Assembly: GCF_002014985.1 (NCBI RefSeq)
Contig: NZ_MUXU01000018.1
Coordinates: 7,146 to 71,145, forward strand
Source of the DNA: Moraxella caviae
GTDB taxonomy: Bacteria; Pseudomonadota; Gammaproteobacteria; Pseudomonadales; Moraxellaceae
DNA length: 64,000 nucleotides
Reading direction: 5' to 3'
Positions 35,279 to 46,274 of the stretch are shown here, in pieces; positions within the stretch are counted from its first letter, which is position 1, and each line of letters opens with the position of its first letter. Under the pieces are notes generated by a model, which saw only the letters and a program-made list of their open reading frames with translations, ran no database searches and was not told the origin of the DNA. The translations under genes and the position numbers were made by a program.

Positions 35279-36832
35279 TTAGGCATTGGTAAACCATTCA
35301 TCACGCAAATTCGCCCAGTTGTCAAGCAGCTTGCCTTGTAGTACCAGCTGTTTGGCGTTTTCAATATCAGGGGCGAAGTAGCGGTCTTTGTCATAAAACG
35401 GCACAATCGCACGCAGCGTTTGGTGAATTTTGGCAAGGTAATCAGACGTGGTAAGCCCATCACGTTGATGAAAATCCACGCCTTGCGCTGCCGCCAAAAG
35501 CTCGATGCCTACGATGGTGGCAGTGTTTTGCGCCATGTCAAACAATCGGCGAGCGGCGTAGGTTGCCATAGACACATGGTCTTCTTGGTTGGCAGACGTA
35601 GGAATGCTGTCTACGCTTGCGGGGTGGGCGTGCGATTTGTTTTCGCTGGCAAGGGCAGCAGCGGTAACATGGGCAATCATAAAGCCTGAATTTACGCCAG
35701 CATTATCCACCAAAAACGCAGGCAATCCTGAAAGCGTCTTGTCAATGAGTAGGGCGATGCGGCGTTCGCTCATTGAGCCAATCTCGCTGATGGCAAGGGC
35801 AAGTGTGTCGGCAGCAAAGGCAACAGGCTCTGCGTGAAAATTGCCACCGCTGATGGCAACAGGATCATTATTGTCATTAAAAATCAAAGGGTTGTCGGTA
35901 ACGGCATTGGCTTCGGTGAGCAGAGTTTTGCCTGCTTGGTTAATCAAATCAAGACACGCACCCATCACTTGTGGCTGACAGCGCAGGCAGTAAGGGTCTT
36001 GGACGCGGTCGTCATCGTCTTGGTGAGATAGGCGGATTTGGCTGCCCTTGATGAGTTCACGGTGGGTTTTGGCGATTTGGATTTGCCCGTGATGGCCGCG
36101 TACTTCATGAATGCGCGGATCAAAAGGTGCGTCCGAGCCGCGCGCTGCGTCAATGGAAAGTGAGCCGACTACGGTCGCTGCAGCGAGCAAATCGCAGGCG
36201 TGAAAATAACCACGCAATGCCAGTGCCGTTGATGTCTGTGTGCCGTTAATCAGTGCCAAGCCTTCTTTGGCGGCAAGGGTGATGGGGCTAAGATTGGCTT
36301 GCGCCAGTGCGTCTTTGGCAGGCAGGATTTTGCCATTTACACGCACATCGCCCAGCCCCATCATCGCAAGCGTCATGTGCGATAAAGGGGCAAGATCGCC
36401 TGATGCGCCCACCGAGCCTTTGGCAGGGATAATCGGCATGATGTCGGCATTGACAAGATTAATCAGGCTGTCCACCACTTCACGGCGAACACCTGATACG
36501 CCTTGGGCAAGACTTGCAATTTTCATTACCATAATCAGGCGCACCACGCCATCTGGCAAGGCTTCGCCCGTACCAACAGCGTGCGAGATGATGAGATTTT
36601 TCTGCAGCAATTCAAGCTCGTCATCGCTGATGCGTGTCTTGGCAAGCAGTCCAAAGCCTGTGTTGATGCCGTAGGCGGATTTGTCTTTGGCGATGATGGC
36701 GTTCACTGCTTGGCGAGATGCGTCAATCTTGGCGCAAGCACCATCATCAAGGCTAATGCGCGTGGGCTTGTCGTACACTTGGCGTAAATCAGCAAGAGTG
36801 AGATGGCGTGGAGTTAGAGTGAGTTGGTGCAT
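35279..36832 (-). CDS. hutH: Histidine ammonia-lyase
   Basis: The first enzyme of histidine degradation; it releases ammonia to give urocanate. It has 517 residues. Ala143-Ser144-Gly145 in [14 protein letters not shown] forms the MIO cofactor. The substrate loop YGINTGFG is at residues 54-61. It is downstream of the YjiH-family gene on the minus strand, and RBS AAAGGAAA precedes the ATG. Confidence 0.97.
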   Translation of the reverse strand: MHQLTLTPRHLTLADLRQVYDKPTRISLDDGACAKIDASRQAVNAIIAKDKSAYGINTGFGLLAKTRISDDELELLQKNLIISHAVGTGEALPDGVVRLIMVMKIASLAQGVSGVRREVVDSLINLVNADIMPIIPAKGSVGASGDLAPLSHMTLAMMGLGDVRVNGKILPAKDALAQANLSPITLAAKEGLALINGTQTSTALALRGYFHACDLLAAATVVGSLSIDAARGSDAPFDPRIHEVRGHHGQIQIAKTHRELIKGSQIRLSHQDDDDRVQDPYCLRCQPQVMGACLDLINQAGKTLLTEANAVTDNPLIFNDNNDPVAISGGNFHAEPVAFAADTLALAISEIGSMSERRIALLIDKTLSGLPAFLVDNAGVNSGFMIAHVTAAALASENKSHAHPASVDSIPTSANQEDHVSMATYAARRLFDMAQNTATIVGIELLAAAQGVDFHQRDGLTTSDYLAKIHQTLRAIVPFYDKDRYFAPDIENAKQLVLQGKLLDNWANLRDEWFTNA

Positions 36833-36877
36833 AAAATTTCCTTTTTTGATGTGTTGATGAGTTTAAGTTGGGTTTGG

Positions 36878-38194
36878 TTAAAGCAGCCCTGCGCTAATCG
36901 CTGCATGACCGACCAATGTTGCCAGCATTAGGCTTAGCACGGTGCGCTCAAACCAAATAATCAGCATTTGAGTGATAGAAATCGGCAATCTGGTGGCAAG
37001 CACGCAAGGTATCATGCCAGAGAAAAACAGTACGCTGCTGATAGACACCACTGCCGCCACAAAGCGTACCAAAATCGGCATATCGCCAAGCAGTAGTGCG
37101 GGCAAAAACATCTCGGCAAGTCCTGCTGCCATGCCTTTGGTTGCCATCATCGGCTCAGGCAAGCCCACGATATAAGCAAACGGATACAATAAAAGTCCAA
37201 GCACATCAAAAATGGGCGTGTATTTGGCAAGCAACAATCCTGCCAAGCCAATCGCCAAAATGCTTGGGATAATCGCTGCGGTCATCTGTATGCCATCACG
37301 AAAGTTTGACCAAAAAATTTGCCAAACCGATCCTGCGTTTTGTGATGTGCTGATACCGACATTTAAAGCAGTGGTAAGGCGCTTGCCTTTAATGCTGTCA
37401 ATTTCTTGGCGTTGGTGCGTGTCATCCGCTGTGCGAATGGGCGGCAGGCGTGCAGTGATAGCAGTAACCAAAAATGTGATGACAAGACTTGACCAAAAGA
37501 ATAAATTCCAATGATCCATGATGTCAAGCGTCTTGGCGACAATCACCATAAACGCCGCCGATACGGTAGAAAATCCTGTGGCGATGATCATCGCTTCTTT
37601 GGCGGAATATTGTCCTTGTAGGTACACGCGGTTGGTGATGAGCAGCCCAATGGAATAACTGCCCACAAAACTTGCCACTGCGTCAATGGCGGACGAACCC
37701 GGCGTTTTAAAAAGCGGGCGCATGACAGGCTGCATCAGCACGCCAATCATTTCAAGCAGTCCAAAACCCACCAAACTTGCCAAAATCAAAGAACCAATCG
37801 GCACAATCATACCCACCGTCAATGCCAATTTATCAAACAAAAACGGCAGCATATCTTTTTGCATAATGACATCAGGGGCGGTGTTGGTTACATACAGCAC
37901 CGCCAAAATCAGCCCAATCGCCTTAAAAACCGTCAGGATTAAGTCGGTCAGGCTCTTTTTAAATTCGCCTGACATGATGGGTTTTGCCACGCCATAAATC
38001 ATCATGGCAAACAGCAAGGTGATGCTCAGTGTGCGTTGTTCATTAACCAAATAGCTTGCCATATGGTCAAACAAAATCGTGCTTTTGCCACCGATGGTAA
38101 ACGGCACAAAAAACGCCACAATGCCAATGGCGCTAAACAGCACAAGCTGAATGATGGCACGGGTTTTTGAGATGGGGGTGGGTTTTTCTGTCAT
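36878..38194 (-). CDS. YjiH-family membrane protein (nucleoside-recognition domain), probable transporter
   Basis: 438 residues with ten or more hydrophobic segments. Regions such as SSAIDAVASFVGSYSIGLLITNRVY and ATGFSTVSAAFMVIVAKTLD belong to the YjiH group of gate-domain membrane proteins. Function is not established for the family. It lies between hutU and hutH on the same strand, 45 bases before hutH, so uptake of histidine or urocanate is a natural guess. No HutT-type permease is in the window. Confidence 0.8.
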   Translation of the reverse strand: MTEKPTPISKTRAIIQLVLFSAIGIVAFFVPFTIGGKSTILFDHMASYLVNEQRTLSITLLFAMMIYGVAKPIMSGEFKKSLTDLILTVFKAIGLILAVLYVTNTAPDVIMQKDMLPFLFDKLALTVGMIVPIGSLILASLVGFGLLEMIGVLMQPVMRPLFKTPGSSAIDAVASFVGSYSIGLLITNRVYLQGQYSAKEAMIIATGFSTVSAAFMVIVAKTLDIMDHWNLFFWSSLVITFLVTAITARLPPIRTADDTHQRQEIDSIKGKRLTTALNVGISTSQNAGSVWQIFWSNFRDGIQMTAAIIPSILAIGLAGLLLAKYTPIFDVLGLLLYPFAYIVGLPEPMMATKGMAAGLAEMFLPALLLGDMPILVRFVAAVVSISSVLFFSGMIPCVLATRLPISITQMLIIWFERTVLSLMLATLVGHAAISAGLL

Positions 38195-38371
38195 GTTATT
38201 TCCTTATACATAACAACGCATTAAAAGATGTGCAAAGATGATGAGATTGATGGGGTGCTTGCCGCCATCAGGCGTTTGCCATCAGTCAGTGCAAGTAGTA
38301 CTTGACGACTGTATTGCCAAGCTCACAAAACCTTGCTTGCTTGGCAAATCTGGTAAAGTTATTAGGATAAC

Positions 38372-40090
38372 CTATTTAACCATCGGCAAATTTAGCCCAT
38401 AGTTTTTGGCAGTCTCAATGGCAAGCTCATAGCCTGCGTCAGCATGACGCATGACGCCGCTGCCGCAGTCGTTCACCAGCACGTTGGCTAGGCGTTTGGC
38501 GGCTTCGTCTGTGCCGTCCGCCACAATCACCATGCCAGAATGCTGGCTGTAGCCCATGCCCACGCCACCGCCATGGTGTAGCGACACCCATGTTGCACCG
38601 CCTGCGACATTTAGCATGCCGTTTAGCAGCGCCCAATCTGACACGGCATCCGTGCCGTCTTTCATGCTTTCGGTTTCACGGTTAGGGCTTGCCACTGAGC
38701 CTGTGTCTAGGTGGTCGCGCCCAATAACGATAGGTCCTTTTAGTTCGCCATTTTTAACCATTTCATTAAAGGCAAGACCTGCTTTATCGCGCTCGCCAAG
38801 TCCAAGCCAGCAAATGCGTGCAGGCAAGCCTTGAAAATGAATGCGATCTTTTGCCATGTCAAGCCAGTTATGAACGTGCGTGTTGTCAGGAAACAGCTCT
38901 TTGATTTTTTGGTCGGTTTTGTAAATGTCTTCTGGATCGCCAGATAATGCCACCCAGCGAAACGGTCCTTTGCCTTGACAAAACAGCGGACGAATATAAG
39001 CAGGCACAAATCCCGGGAAATCAAAGGCGTTTTTCACCCCTTCATCAAAAGCCACTTGACGGATATTGTTGCCATAGTCAGTCGCAGGAATGCCCATGTC
39101 GGTAAAGTCAAGCATGGCCTGCACATGCACCGCGCACGACTGAGCGGCGGCTTTTTTAAGTGTGTCGTGCTGAGCGGGATCGGCAGCGGCAGCTTTCCAT
39201 TGTTCTACCGTCCAGCCCATCGGCAGATAGCCGTTAATCAAATCATGCGCAGACGTTTGGTCGGTTACTAAATCAGGCTTAATTTCGCCATTTTTGGCAC
39301 GTTTTACCATTTCTGGCAAAATTTCAGCGGCGTTGCCAAGCAGGGCAATGGATACCGCTTCGCCTTTGGCGGTGTGTTCTTTGATAAGCTCGTAAGCATG
39401 ATCAAGGTCTTGTGCTTGCTTATCTACATAGCCTGTGCGCAGACGAAAATCAATGCTGGACTGCTGGCATTCGATATTTAGCGACACTGCGCCTGCAAAA
39501 GTTGCCGCCAAAGGCTGTGCGCCACCCATGCCGCCAAGTCCTGCGGTCAAAATCCAGCGCCCACGCCAGTTGTCGGTGGATTTGGTCTTGCCATCGCCAT
39601 AGTGCTGACGACCTGCTTCGGCAAAGGTCTCGTACGTTCCTTGTACAATGCCTTGTGTGCCGATATAAATCCAGCTGCCTGCGGTCATCTGTCCGTACAT
39701 GAACAAATCTTTGCGGTCAAGCTCGTTAAAATGCTCCCATGTTGCCCATTTCGGCACTAGGTTTGAGTTGGCAATCAGCACGCGTGGGGCGTTTTCGTGG
39801 GTGTTAAAAATACCCACAGGTTTGCCTGATTGGACAAGTAGAGTTTGGTTATTTTCAAGGGTTTTTAGACTCTCTAAAATCTTGTCATAGCACTCCCAAT
39901 TACGAGCAGCACGCCCAATGCCGCCATACACCACAAGGCTTTGGGGATTTTCGGCAACATCTGGGTGAAGGTTGTTTTGAATCATGCGATAAGGCGCTTC
40001 GGTCAGCCAGCTTTTGCAAGTCAGCTCCGTGCCTGTGGGGGCTTTGATGATACGGGTGGTATCGGTGCGGTTTGGGGTGGTCAGTGTCAT
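38372..40090 (-). CDS. hutU: Urocanate hydratase
   Basis: The second enzyme of histidine degradation; it adds water to urocanate with tightly bound NAD+. It has 572 residues, within family size. NAD-binding [15 protein letters not shown] and the conserved [16 protein letters not shown] are seen. It is the first gene of the minus-strand hut region; a TTGT-N4-ACAA site lies beside its promoter at 40141-40152. RBS AAGGAG is close to the ATG. Confidence 0.97.
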   Translation of the reverse strand: MTLTTPNRTDTTRIIKAPTGTELTCKSWLTEAPYRMIQNNLHPDVAENPQSLVVYGGIGRAARNWECYDKILESLKTLENNQTLLVQSGKPVGIFNTHENAPRVLIANSNLVPKWATWEHFNELDRKDLFMYGQMTAGSWIYIGTQGIVQGTYETFAEAGRQHYGDGKTKSTDNWRGRWILTAGLGGMGGAQPLAATFAGAVSLNIECQQSSIDFRLRTGYVDKQAQDLDHAYELIKEHTAKGEAVSIALLGNAAEILPEMVKRAKNGEIKPDLVTDQTSAHDLINGYLPMGWTVEQWKAAAADPAQHDTLKKAAAQSCAVHVQAMLDFTDMGIPATDYGNNIRQVAFDEGVKNAFDFPGFVPAYIRPLFCQGKGPFRWVALSGDPEDIYKTDQKIKELFPDNTHVHNWLDMAKDRIHFQGLPARICWLGLGERDKAGLAFNEMVKNGELKGPIVIGRDHLDTGSVASPNRETESMKDGTDAVSDWALLNGMLNVAGGATWVSLHHGGGVGMGYSQHSGMVIVADGTDEAAKRLANVLVNDCGSGVMRHADAGYELAIETAKNYGLNLPMVK

Positions 40091-40140
40091 AAAACGCTCC
40101 TTGTGTGAAAGATGATCTTGCGTTGCGCAAGTCGGTGAAG

Positions 40141-40152
40141 TTGTATAGACAA
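40141..40152. promoter_or_regulatory. HutC-like operator at the hutU promoter
   Basis: TTGTATAGACAA is a TTGT-N4-ACAA palindrome, close to the TTGTATATACAA type bound by HutC, the GntR-family hut repressor. A minus-strand -10-like TATATT lies next to it (40157-40152). No hutC gene is in the window. The rest of 40153-40484 holds nothing I can identify. Confidence 0.5.
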
Positions 40153-40484
40153 ATATACTCTAGCAAAAAACCAAATTAAGCGCAAGCACTTTTTTAAAAA
40201 ATCAACGAGAATTTTGTAAACGTATATTCGCTGGGTGAAAATCGTTATGATTGCTGTGAGAATTGTTTTGATGATGGGTGAGTTGCCAGAAGTGAAAGTA
40301 TTGCAAGCGGTGAGAGTGGTGGGTTTAGATTGCTGATTTTGATTATTGAGTGGCTAAGTCAATGTGGATAGCAAAGATGATGCTGAGCGATGGGCGGTGT
40401 GATGTTGGTGGTTTGGGCGGTGTTAGCTGAAAGGTTTTGGCAAATGATTTGCTGCCAACAAATTACACCGTTTAAGCCCAAACC

Positions 40485-41150
40485 TTACACCCACACCAAA
40501 TCCCAAAGGGTTTTTTCATCACGATGAGCCACTGCCAGCATGGCGTGATTGACCGAAAAACAGCGATAATAAAACCGCCCAATGCGTGCGTGCTGGGCAA
40601 ATCCCGCCATGTCATCAGCCGCTGCGTGCGTGTTAAGCTCGCGCAAATTCAGCCGAATGCCCAAGCCATGCGCTTTTAGCACCGCTTCTTTGGCGCACCA
40701 AATCGCAAACCACGCCGCTGCCGTACCGTTCGCTTGCCAGCGTTTGCGCTCGTCATCGCTAAATCGGCTGTTTGCCAGTGCCGAAAAATTCACCGCACGG
40801 TCTAAATCTTCCACGTCCACGCCCACGCCTGCGCCCAGATTTGCGCCTAAATCTGGTTTGGCGTTGTAAAATTGTGTGTTTTTTAAGGGGGTTTGAGCAT
40901 CAAAACCAAAGGCGAGCGCATAGTTTTTTTGACTGTGCGAATGATTAAAATGCAGCGGCGCATTGGCACAAACAGGCTTGCCGTGATTGCTGCGCATGAT
41001 GACGGGTGCTGGTAAATTGTGCGCACGGCACGCCAAAGACAGCACCGCCAGACGATGTGCGCCAAGTGCGGTTCTGTCATCTTGCGTTAGGCGAGATTGT
41101 GTGCGGTTTGGCAGCAGCACGGCGGTGGGGCGATGGTGTAGGTAAATCAT
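40485..41150 (-). CDS. 4'-phosphopantetheinyl transferase (Sfp/EntD type)
   Basis: Transfers the phosphopantetheine arm of CoA to carrier proteins. It has 221 residues. The magnesium-binding GVGVDVEDLDR motif is near residue 110 and WCAKEAVLKAHGLGI near 157-171, both typical of the two-domain Sfp class. No carrier protein or synthase is nearby, so the target (fatty acid carrier or another) is unknown. It is divergent from a LysR gene. Confidence 0.85.
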   Translation of the reverse strand: MIYLHHRPTAVLLPNRTQSRLTQDDRTALGAHRLAVLSLACRAHNLPAPVIMRSNHGKPVCANAPLHFNHSHSQKNYALAFGFDAQTPLKNTQFYNAKPDLGANLGAGVGVDVEDLDRAVNFSALANSRFSDDERKRWQANGTAAAWFAIWCAKEAVLKAHGLGIRLNLRELNTHAAADDMAGFAQHARIGRFYYRCFSVNHAMLAVAHRDEKTLWDLVWV

Positions 41151-41365
41151 GGTGATGGCGATTTAAAAGTTGTGTTGGTAAAAAAGTTGCGCTGGCAGTA
41201 TTTGGCAGGTTTGCACATTGTAGCACAAAGATGGGCGCGCGGTGGGTGTAAAGGTGTTGGGTTTTTTATGTGTGGTTTGCTAAGATAGTCAAAATCAAGT
41301 TTTGTCAAAGAGCCATCAAGCGATTGATGAGCGCAAGAAAAACATCAGACATATAGGGAAGTGAG

Positions 41366-42280
41366 ATGAAAATTAACAGTAAAAACATCACCTTGCGCCA
41401 GCTTCGAGCGTTTTTGGCGGTGGCGGATTCTGGCAGTTTTACGCAGGCGGCAGATGATTTGCACATATCGCAATCCACGCTGAGCGGTTTGATTAAAGAG
41501 CTAGAAAAGGTGCTGGCGGTGAAGTTATTTGATCGGACGACCAGACAGCTGTCGCTTTCAGCCATTGGTGTGCAGTTATATCCTTTGGCAAGCCGAGTGT
41601 TGCATGATTTAGAAGCGATGACCAATGAGCTAAATCATCTAAAAGCACTGGAAAAAGGCGTGGTGCGCATTGCGGCAAGTCAGCAGTTGGCGGCGGCGAT
41701 TTTACCGCAAGTGATGGCGGATTTTGAAGCTTTGTATCCAAATATTGATGTGTTGATTGAAGATTGTGCGGTAGAAGATGTGATTGGGCTGGTTGGTGCA
41801 GGTGTGGTGGATTTTGGCATTGGTCCTGCGCGTGATGTGGGTCAGGGTATTATGCGTGAGTTGTTGCTGAATTTGCCGTTTTATGTTGCCATGCCACAGA
41901 CTCATCCGCTGGCTGCCAAGACGCAAGTGGCATGGAGCGATTTGCGCCATGAAAAATTGATTGTGCTGACGGGTTCGTTTTCGGATATGCTGGCGGCTGA
42001 GTTGCCAGATGAAATGGCGGCAATGATTAAAAATGCGGCGCACCGTGTGAATTTTATGACCACGGCTTTTGCGATGGCGAGCAAAAATTTGGGACTGACG
42101 TTTTGTTTGCCATATTCTCAGGCACGCATTAAGCAAAATGGTCTGCAAATGCGTCCGCTCATCAATCCGCAAATTTCTCGCTCGTCTTATTTGTATCGTC
42201 AAAGTGGGCGCGTGCAAACTGACGCTGCCAGACGCTTTTATGGTGTGCTGTGTGAGCAGCTGTCAAAGGCTCAGTGGTGA
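41366..42280 (+). CDS. LysR-family transcriptional regulator
   Basis: 304 residues, the usual length. The N-terminal winged helix (residues about 8-66) includes LRQLRAFLAVADSGSFTQAADDLHISQSTLSGLIKELE, followed by a periplasmic-binding-protein-like ligand domain. AGGGAAG precedes the ATG. The target is unclear. It faces away from a phosphopantetheinyl transferase gene and converges with gatB, so position gives no strong hint; regulation of the nearby hut region is only a possibility. Confidence 0.9.
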   Translation: MKINSKNITLRQLRAFLAVADSGSFTQAADDLHISQSTLSGLIKELEKVLAVKLFDRTTRQLSLSAIGVQLYPLASRVLHDLEAMTNELNHLKALEKGVVRIAASQQLAAAILPQVMADFEALYPNIDVLIEDCAVEDVIGLVGAGVVDFGIGPARDVGQGIMRELLLNLPFYVAMPQTHPLAAKTQVAWSDLRHEKLIVLTGSFSDMLAAELPDEMAAMIKNAAHRVNFMTTAFAMASKNLGLTFCLPYSQARIKQNGLQMRPLINPQISRSSYLYRQSGRVQTDAARRFYGVLCEQLSKAQW

Positions 42281-42391
42281 TGGGTGTTAATATCGTTTGG
42301 CGTTTACCATTGAGACATTGCCTGCGTCTTTGTGCTTGCTTTGCTGATTTTGTCTTAAACGATATTGATTAACTGGTATTGCAAATATTGC

Positions 42392-42426
42392 AAAAAAACC
42401 AAACCCCGCAGGATTTGGCTTTTTTC
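42392..42426. terminator. Bidirectional terminator between the LysR gene and gatB
   Basis: An imperfect stem CCAAACC / GGATTTGG with an A run before and a T run after; it could end both converging transcripts. Confidence 0.65.
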
Positions 42427-42435
42427 TTTCCCATC

Positions 42436-43905
42436 TTATCCAATCATCTCTTTTAACATCTGATTGACTTGTGCAGGATTTGCCTTGCCGCGGCTGGCCT
42501 TCATCACTTGTCCGACCAGTCCATTGAAGGCTTTTTCCTTGCCGCCTTTGTACTCGTCCACCATCGCTTGGTTGTTGTCCAGCACTTCTTGAATGATGGC
42601 TTTGATTGCGCCTGTGTCGGTCTCTTGTTTCAGGCCTTTTTCGGCAATGATATCATCGGCAGTTTTGCCGCTTTCCCACATAAAGCCAAACACTTCTTTG
42701 GCGATTTTACCGCTGATGGTGTTGTCCGTGATGCGCAAAATCATGCCGCCCAAAAGCTCAGCTGTGATAGGCGATTGAGTGATGACAAGCTCGTTTTTGT
42801 TCAGCGCACCAGACAGCTCGCCCATCACCCAGTTGGCGGCGATTTTGGCGTTTGGCTTGCCGACAATTTCTACCACTTTTTCAAAGTATTCAGACAATTC
42901 ACGGCTGCCATTTAGTACGTTGGCGTCATAGGTAGAAAGCCCCAACTCATTGATAAATCGCTCTTTTTTGGCTTGTGGCAACTCTGGCATCTCGGCTTTC
43001 ACCTTAGCAAGCGTCTCTTCAGAGATAACCACAGGCAGCAAATCTGGGTCAGGGAAATAGCGATAATCGTTGGCTTCTTCTTTGGTGCGCATGGCGCGAG
43101 TTTCATCACGCTCAGGGTCATACAGGCGTGTGGCTTGCACGATTTTACCGCCATCTTCAATGACGTCAATCTGACGCTCAATTTCCGATTTAATCGCACG
43201 CTCAATAAAGCGGAACGAGTTCAGGTTTTTTAGCTCGCAGCGTGTGCCAAATGGCGTGTTCGGCTTATGCACTGAGATGTTGATGTCGGCACGGAAGCTG
43301 CCTTCTGCCATGATGGCGTCTGAAATACCAAGCCACGTTACCAGTTCGTGAATGGTCTTAACGTACGCCACCGCTTCATTTACCGAGCGCATATCAGGCT
43401 CAGAGACGATTTCAATCAGCGGTGTGCCAGCACGGTTCAAGTCCACGCCCGTCATCTGCGGCAATGCATCATGCACGCTTTTGCCAGCGTCTTCTTCTAG
43501 GTGAGCGCGCGTGATGCCAATGCGCTTGGTGTATTCGTCTTTTTGCCCTGCGTTCACCAAAATGTCAATGTAGCCTTTACCTACGATGGGGTTTGCCATT
43601 TGGGTGATTTGGTAGCCTTTTGGCAAATCGGGGTAAAAGTAGTTTTTGCGGTCAAAGGTGTTGTACATGCCAAGCTCGGCATTCACGCCCAAGCCAAATT
43701 TCAGCGCACGTTCAATCACGCCCTCGTTTAACACTGGTAATGCGCCCGGAAAACCCAAATCCACGATGGTGGCTGATGTGTTTGGGTCTTGCCCAAAACT
43801 TGTGGGCGCGTTTGAAAAGATTTTGCTGTTTGTGTTTAATTGGCAATGAATCTCAATGCCGATGATGACTTCGTAGCCGTCAATTAAAGGGGCTTGTTGG
43901 GTCAT
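42436..43905 (-). CDS. gatB: Aspartyl/glutamyl-tRNA amidotransferase subunit B
   Basis: The tRNA-binding kinase-like subunit of GatCAB, which converts Glu-tRNA-Gln (and Asp-tRNA-Asn) to the amide form. It has 489 residues. The N-terminal [14 protein letters not shown] and [14 protein letters not shown] are conserved, and the C-terminal YqeY-like tail is present. Its start lies three bases past the stop of a small gene that separates it from gatA, so the two are probably coupled. Confidence 0.97.
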   Translation of the reverse strand: MTQQAPLIDGYEVIIGIEIHCQLNTNSKIFSNAPTSFGQDPNTSATIVDLGFPGALPVLNEGVIERALKFGLGVNAELGMYNTFDRKNYFYPDLPKGYQITQMANPIVGKGYIDILVNAGQKDEYTKRIGITRAHLEEDAGKSVHDALPQMTGVDLNRAGTPLIEIVSEPDMRSVNEAVAYVKTIHELVTWLGISDAIMAEGSFRADINISVHKPNTPFGTRCELKNLNSFRFIERAIKSEIERQIDVIEDGGKIVQATRLYDPERDETRAMRTKEEANDYRYFPDPDLLPVVISEETLAKVKAEMPELPQAKKERFINELGLSTYDANVLNGSRELSEYFEKVVEIVGKPNAKIAANWVMGELSGALNKNELVITQSPITAELLGGMILRITDNTISGKIAKEVFGFMWESGKTADDIIAEKGLKQETDTGAIKAIIQEVLDNNQAMVDEYKGGKEKAFNGLVGQVMKASRGKANPAQVNQMLKEMIG

Positions 43906-43908
43906 GTT

Positions 43909-44166
43909 TTATCCTAAATTTGATGTTTGGTTGAATTTTGCGGTGTATTTATTGATGATGTTTGCGATGATTGGCTTAAAATCTGCAGGCAAGCCGTCAG
44001 CAAAATCACGAGCGGTTAGGCTGTCGTGGCTTTGGCAAAAATCCACCAAAGCCGTGAGTGCTTCTGCGCAAAAATCGCTGATGTTATTTTCGCCAATCAT
44101 GCTGATGGCGTCTTGATAAACGTCATCATCAATCTCTACGCTCAATGTGCAAGTACTATCCGTCAT
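43909..44166 (-). CDS. Small hypothetical protein between gatA and gatB
   Basis: 85 residues, acidic in the first half. I do not recognise it. The start CTLSVEIDDDVYQDAISMIGENNISDFCAEALTALVDF has the shape of a ribbon-helix-helix or RelB-like unit (strand, helix, helix), and the tail is more basic. It starts 14 bases after gatA and ends three bases before gatB, so it is co-transcribed and the gatB ribosome binding site (AGGAT) lies in its last codons. Tight packing supports a real gene. Confidence 0.7.
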   Translation of the reverse strand: MTDSTCTLSVEIDDDVYQDAISMIGENNISDFCAEALTALVDFCQSHDSLTARDFADGLPADFKPIIANIINKYTAKFNQTSNLG

Positions 44167-44180
44167 TTGGCTTTATCCAA

Positions 44181-45665
44181 TCAGTCTTTCGCCAACTCTG
44201 GCTTTGCTTGATGAAAATCCGTATTCGCTTGATAAACGTGCGCAGTGGTCAAAAGCTCGCTTTCTGCCCAGTGTTTACCGATGAGCTGCAAGCCCACTGG
44301 CAAGCCGTTTGCCATGCCAACAGGGTGCGACAAAGCAGGCAAGCCCGCCAAGTTTACGCCAATGGTGTACACGTCGCCCAGATAAATGCTCGCAGGGTCA
44401 AGGCTTTCGCCCAGCTTGTAAGCAGGCGTAGGTGCGGTTGGACTTGCGATGATATCGCATTTTTCAAAGGCTTTTAGGAAATCTTCCACGATGAGGCGGC
44501 GCACTTTTTGTGCCTTGATGTAGTACGCATCAAAGTAGCCTGCCGACAGGGCGTACGTTCCCATGATGATACGGCGCTTGACTTCTTCGCCAAAGCCTTC
44601 TGAGCGGCTGCGAGTGTACAGGTCAGCCAAATCTTTAGGATTTTCGCAGCGATAGCCAAAACGCACGCCATCAAAGCGTGATAGGTTTGAGCTGGCTTCG
44701 GCTGGGGCGAGCAGATAATAAGTCGCAAGGGTGATGGCAGGGTCAGTGATGTCTACTTCCACAATCTGTGCGCCCAGCTCTTCGTATTTGGCAAGGGCGG
44801 CGCGGATTGATTTTTCAACTTCACCGTCAAGTCCTGCGCCAAAATACGCCTTCGCCACGCCGATTTTTTTGCCCGCCAATGGTTTGTCGCTGGTGGTGTC
44901 GGCTGCCAAGATGTCTGCCACTAGGCTGTCGGTTGGGCGATTGATGGACGTGGCGTCTTTGTTGTCGTAGCCTGTCATCGGCTCAAGTAAATAGGCGCAG
45001 TCTAGGGCGGTTTTACCGAAAGTGCCTGCTTGGTCAAGGCTTGACGCATAGGCAATCATGCCGTAGCGAGACACACGTCCGTAGGTGGGCTTGATGCCTG
45101 TTACGCCACAAAATGACGCAGGCTGACGGATTGAGCCGCCTGTGTCTGAGCCTGTCGCCACAGGGATAAAGCCGCTTGCCACTGCCGCCGCTGAGCCGCC
45201 TGATGAGCCGCCCGGCACGCGCGTAGTATCCCAAGGGTTATGCACAGCGCCATAGTAGGATTTTTCGTTGTCCGAACCCATGGCAAATTCGTCCATGTTC
45301 AGCTTGCCTAGGCTTACAAAGCCGGCGCTTGCGATGTTTTCCACCACGGTGGCGTTATAAGGCGAGACGAAATTGTGCAGCATTTTTGAGCCGCAAGTGG
45401 TCAGTACGCCTTTGGTGCAAAGGTTGTCTTTATGCGCCATCGGCACGCCAAGCAAAGGGCGAGCATCGCCATCGGCACGCAGTTTGTCGGCGGTTTTGGC
45501 GTGGGCGATGGCGTTGTCAAAATCACGGGTGATAAAGCTGTTGATTTGTCCGTCCAGCTTGTCAATGCGGCCGATAAAATGTTCGGTCAATTCGTGGCTG
45601 CTGAATGATTTGTTTGCCAAGCCTTGTACGATGTCGTGAACGGATAAATGGTGAAACTGAGTCAT
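44181..45665 (-). CDS. gatA: Aspartyl/glutamyl-tRNA amidotransferase subunit A
   Basis: The amidase subunit of GatCAB, which releases ammonia from glutamine. From ATG at 45665 it has 494 residues. The Ser-cis-Ser-Lys site is visible: [10 protein letters not shown] (Lys), [14 protein letters not shown] and [14 protein letters not shown]. The longer frame to 45707 is not used, since TTAGGAAA fits this ATG and it overlaps gatC less. It lies between gatC and the small gene. Confidence 0.97.
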   Translation of the reverse strand: MTQFHHLSVHDIVQGLANKSFSSHELTEHFIGRIDKLDGQINSFITRDFDNAIAHAKTADKLRADGDARPLLGVPMAHKDNLCTKGVLTTCGSKMLHNFVSPYNATVVENIASAGFVSLGKLNMDEFAMGSDNEKSYYGAVHNPWDTTRVPGGSSGGSAAAVASGFIPVATGSDTGGSIRQPASFCGVTGIKPTYGRVSRYGMIAYASSLDQAGTFGKTALDCAYLLEPMTGYDNKDATSINRPTDSLVADILAADTTSDKPLAGKKIGVAKAYFGAGLDGEVEKSIRAALAKYEELGAQIVEVDITDPAITLATYYLLAPAEASSNLSRFDGVRFGYRCENPKDLADLYTRSRSEGFGEEVKRRIIMGTYALSAGYFDAYYIKAQKVRRLIVEDFLKAFEKCDIIASPTAPTPAYKLGESLDPASIYLGDVYTIGVNLAGLPALSHPVGMANGLPVGLQLIGKHWAESELLTTAHVYQANTDFHQAKPELAKD

Positions 45666-45699
45666 AAAATTTCCTAATTTTTGTGTTATCAATCGTTTA

Positions 45700-45993
45700 T
45701 TATTCAATCACTTGCGGTACAAGGTACAGGCCACCTGCCACATTTGGCGCAACTTTTTGAAAGCCATCACGGTCAATGTCGGCATTTGGCACATCAGGGC
45801 GCAGCGTTTGGCAGGCTTCGTGGATATTGGCAAGCGGCAACACGCCATCGGTGTCTACTTGTGATAGCGTGTCCATCATCGCCAAAATTTTGCTGATGTC
45901 TTTGGCGTAGCTTTCTGCCTGCGCCGTATCCACAGCAAGGCGTGATAAGTTTGCGGCATTTAGCACGTCGCCACTTGAAATAAGGTCGCTCAT
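45700..45993 (-). CDS. gatC: Aspartyl/glutamyl-tRNA amidotransferase subunit C
   Basis: 97 residues; the small clamp between GatA and GatB. It has the usual ANLSRLAVD start and DGVLPL and LRPDV segments. It is the first gene of the operon. On the minus strand a TATAAT lies at 46026-46021, a likely -10 for this unit, with no strong -35. Confidence 0.93.
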   Translation of the reverse strand: MSDLISSGDVLNAANLSRLAVDTAQAESYAKDISKILAMMDTLSQVDTDGVLPLANIHEACQTLRPDVPNADIDRDGFQKVAPNVAGGLYLVPQVIE

Positions 45994-46274
45994 ACGATTT
46001 CCTTAAAGTTTCATTCTTAAATTATACGAAAAAGTCTATCAAAATAAACTGCTTAAAATAGCGTTTTGAAAAATTTGACAAAGATACGCGCATTGTAGCA
46101 CAACTTACGATTTGACAAAATGGGCAATGCTTAGTATTGTCTTAATAAGCGTGGTTTGTGGTGGGTTTTATGGGTTTTGCATGAATTTGGCGCAGATTTG
46201 CCATCATTTTGATGCCTTTATCCAAGTTATACTGCCCAAACCACGCACGGCAAATGACATTAAAAAGGTAAAAT

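Noticed and set aside
27194..41072. Pasteurellaceae-type uptake signal AAGTGCGGT (27194-27202 and 41064-41072)
   Set aside because: Two occurrences in 64 kb is about what chance allows for a nine-base word on two strands, so no enrichment.
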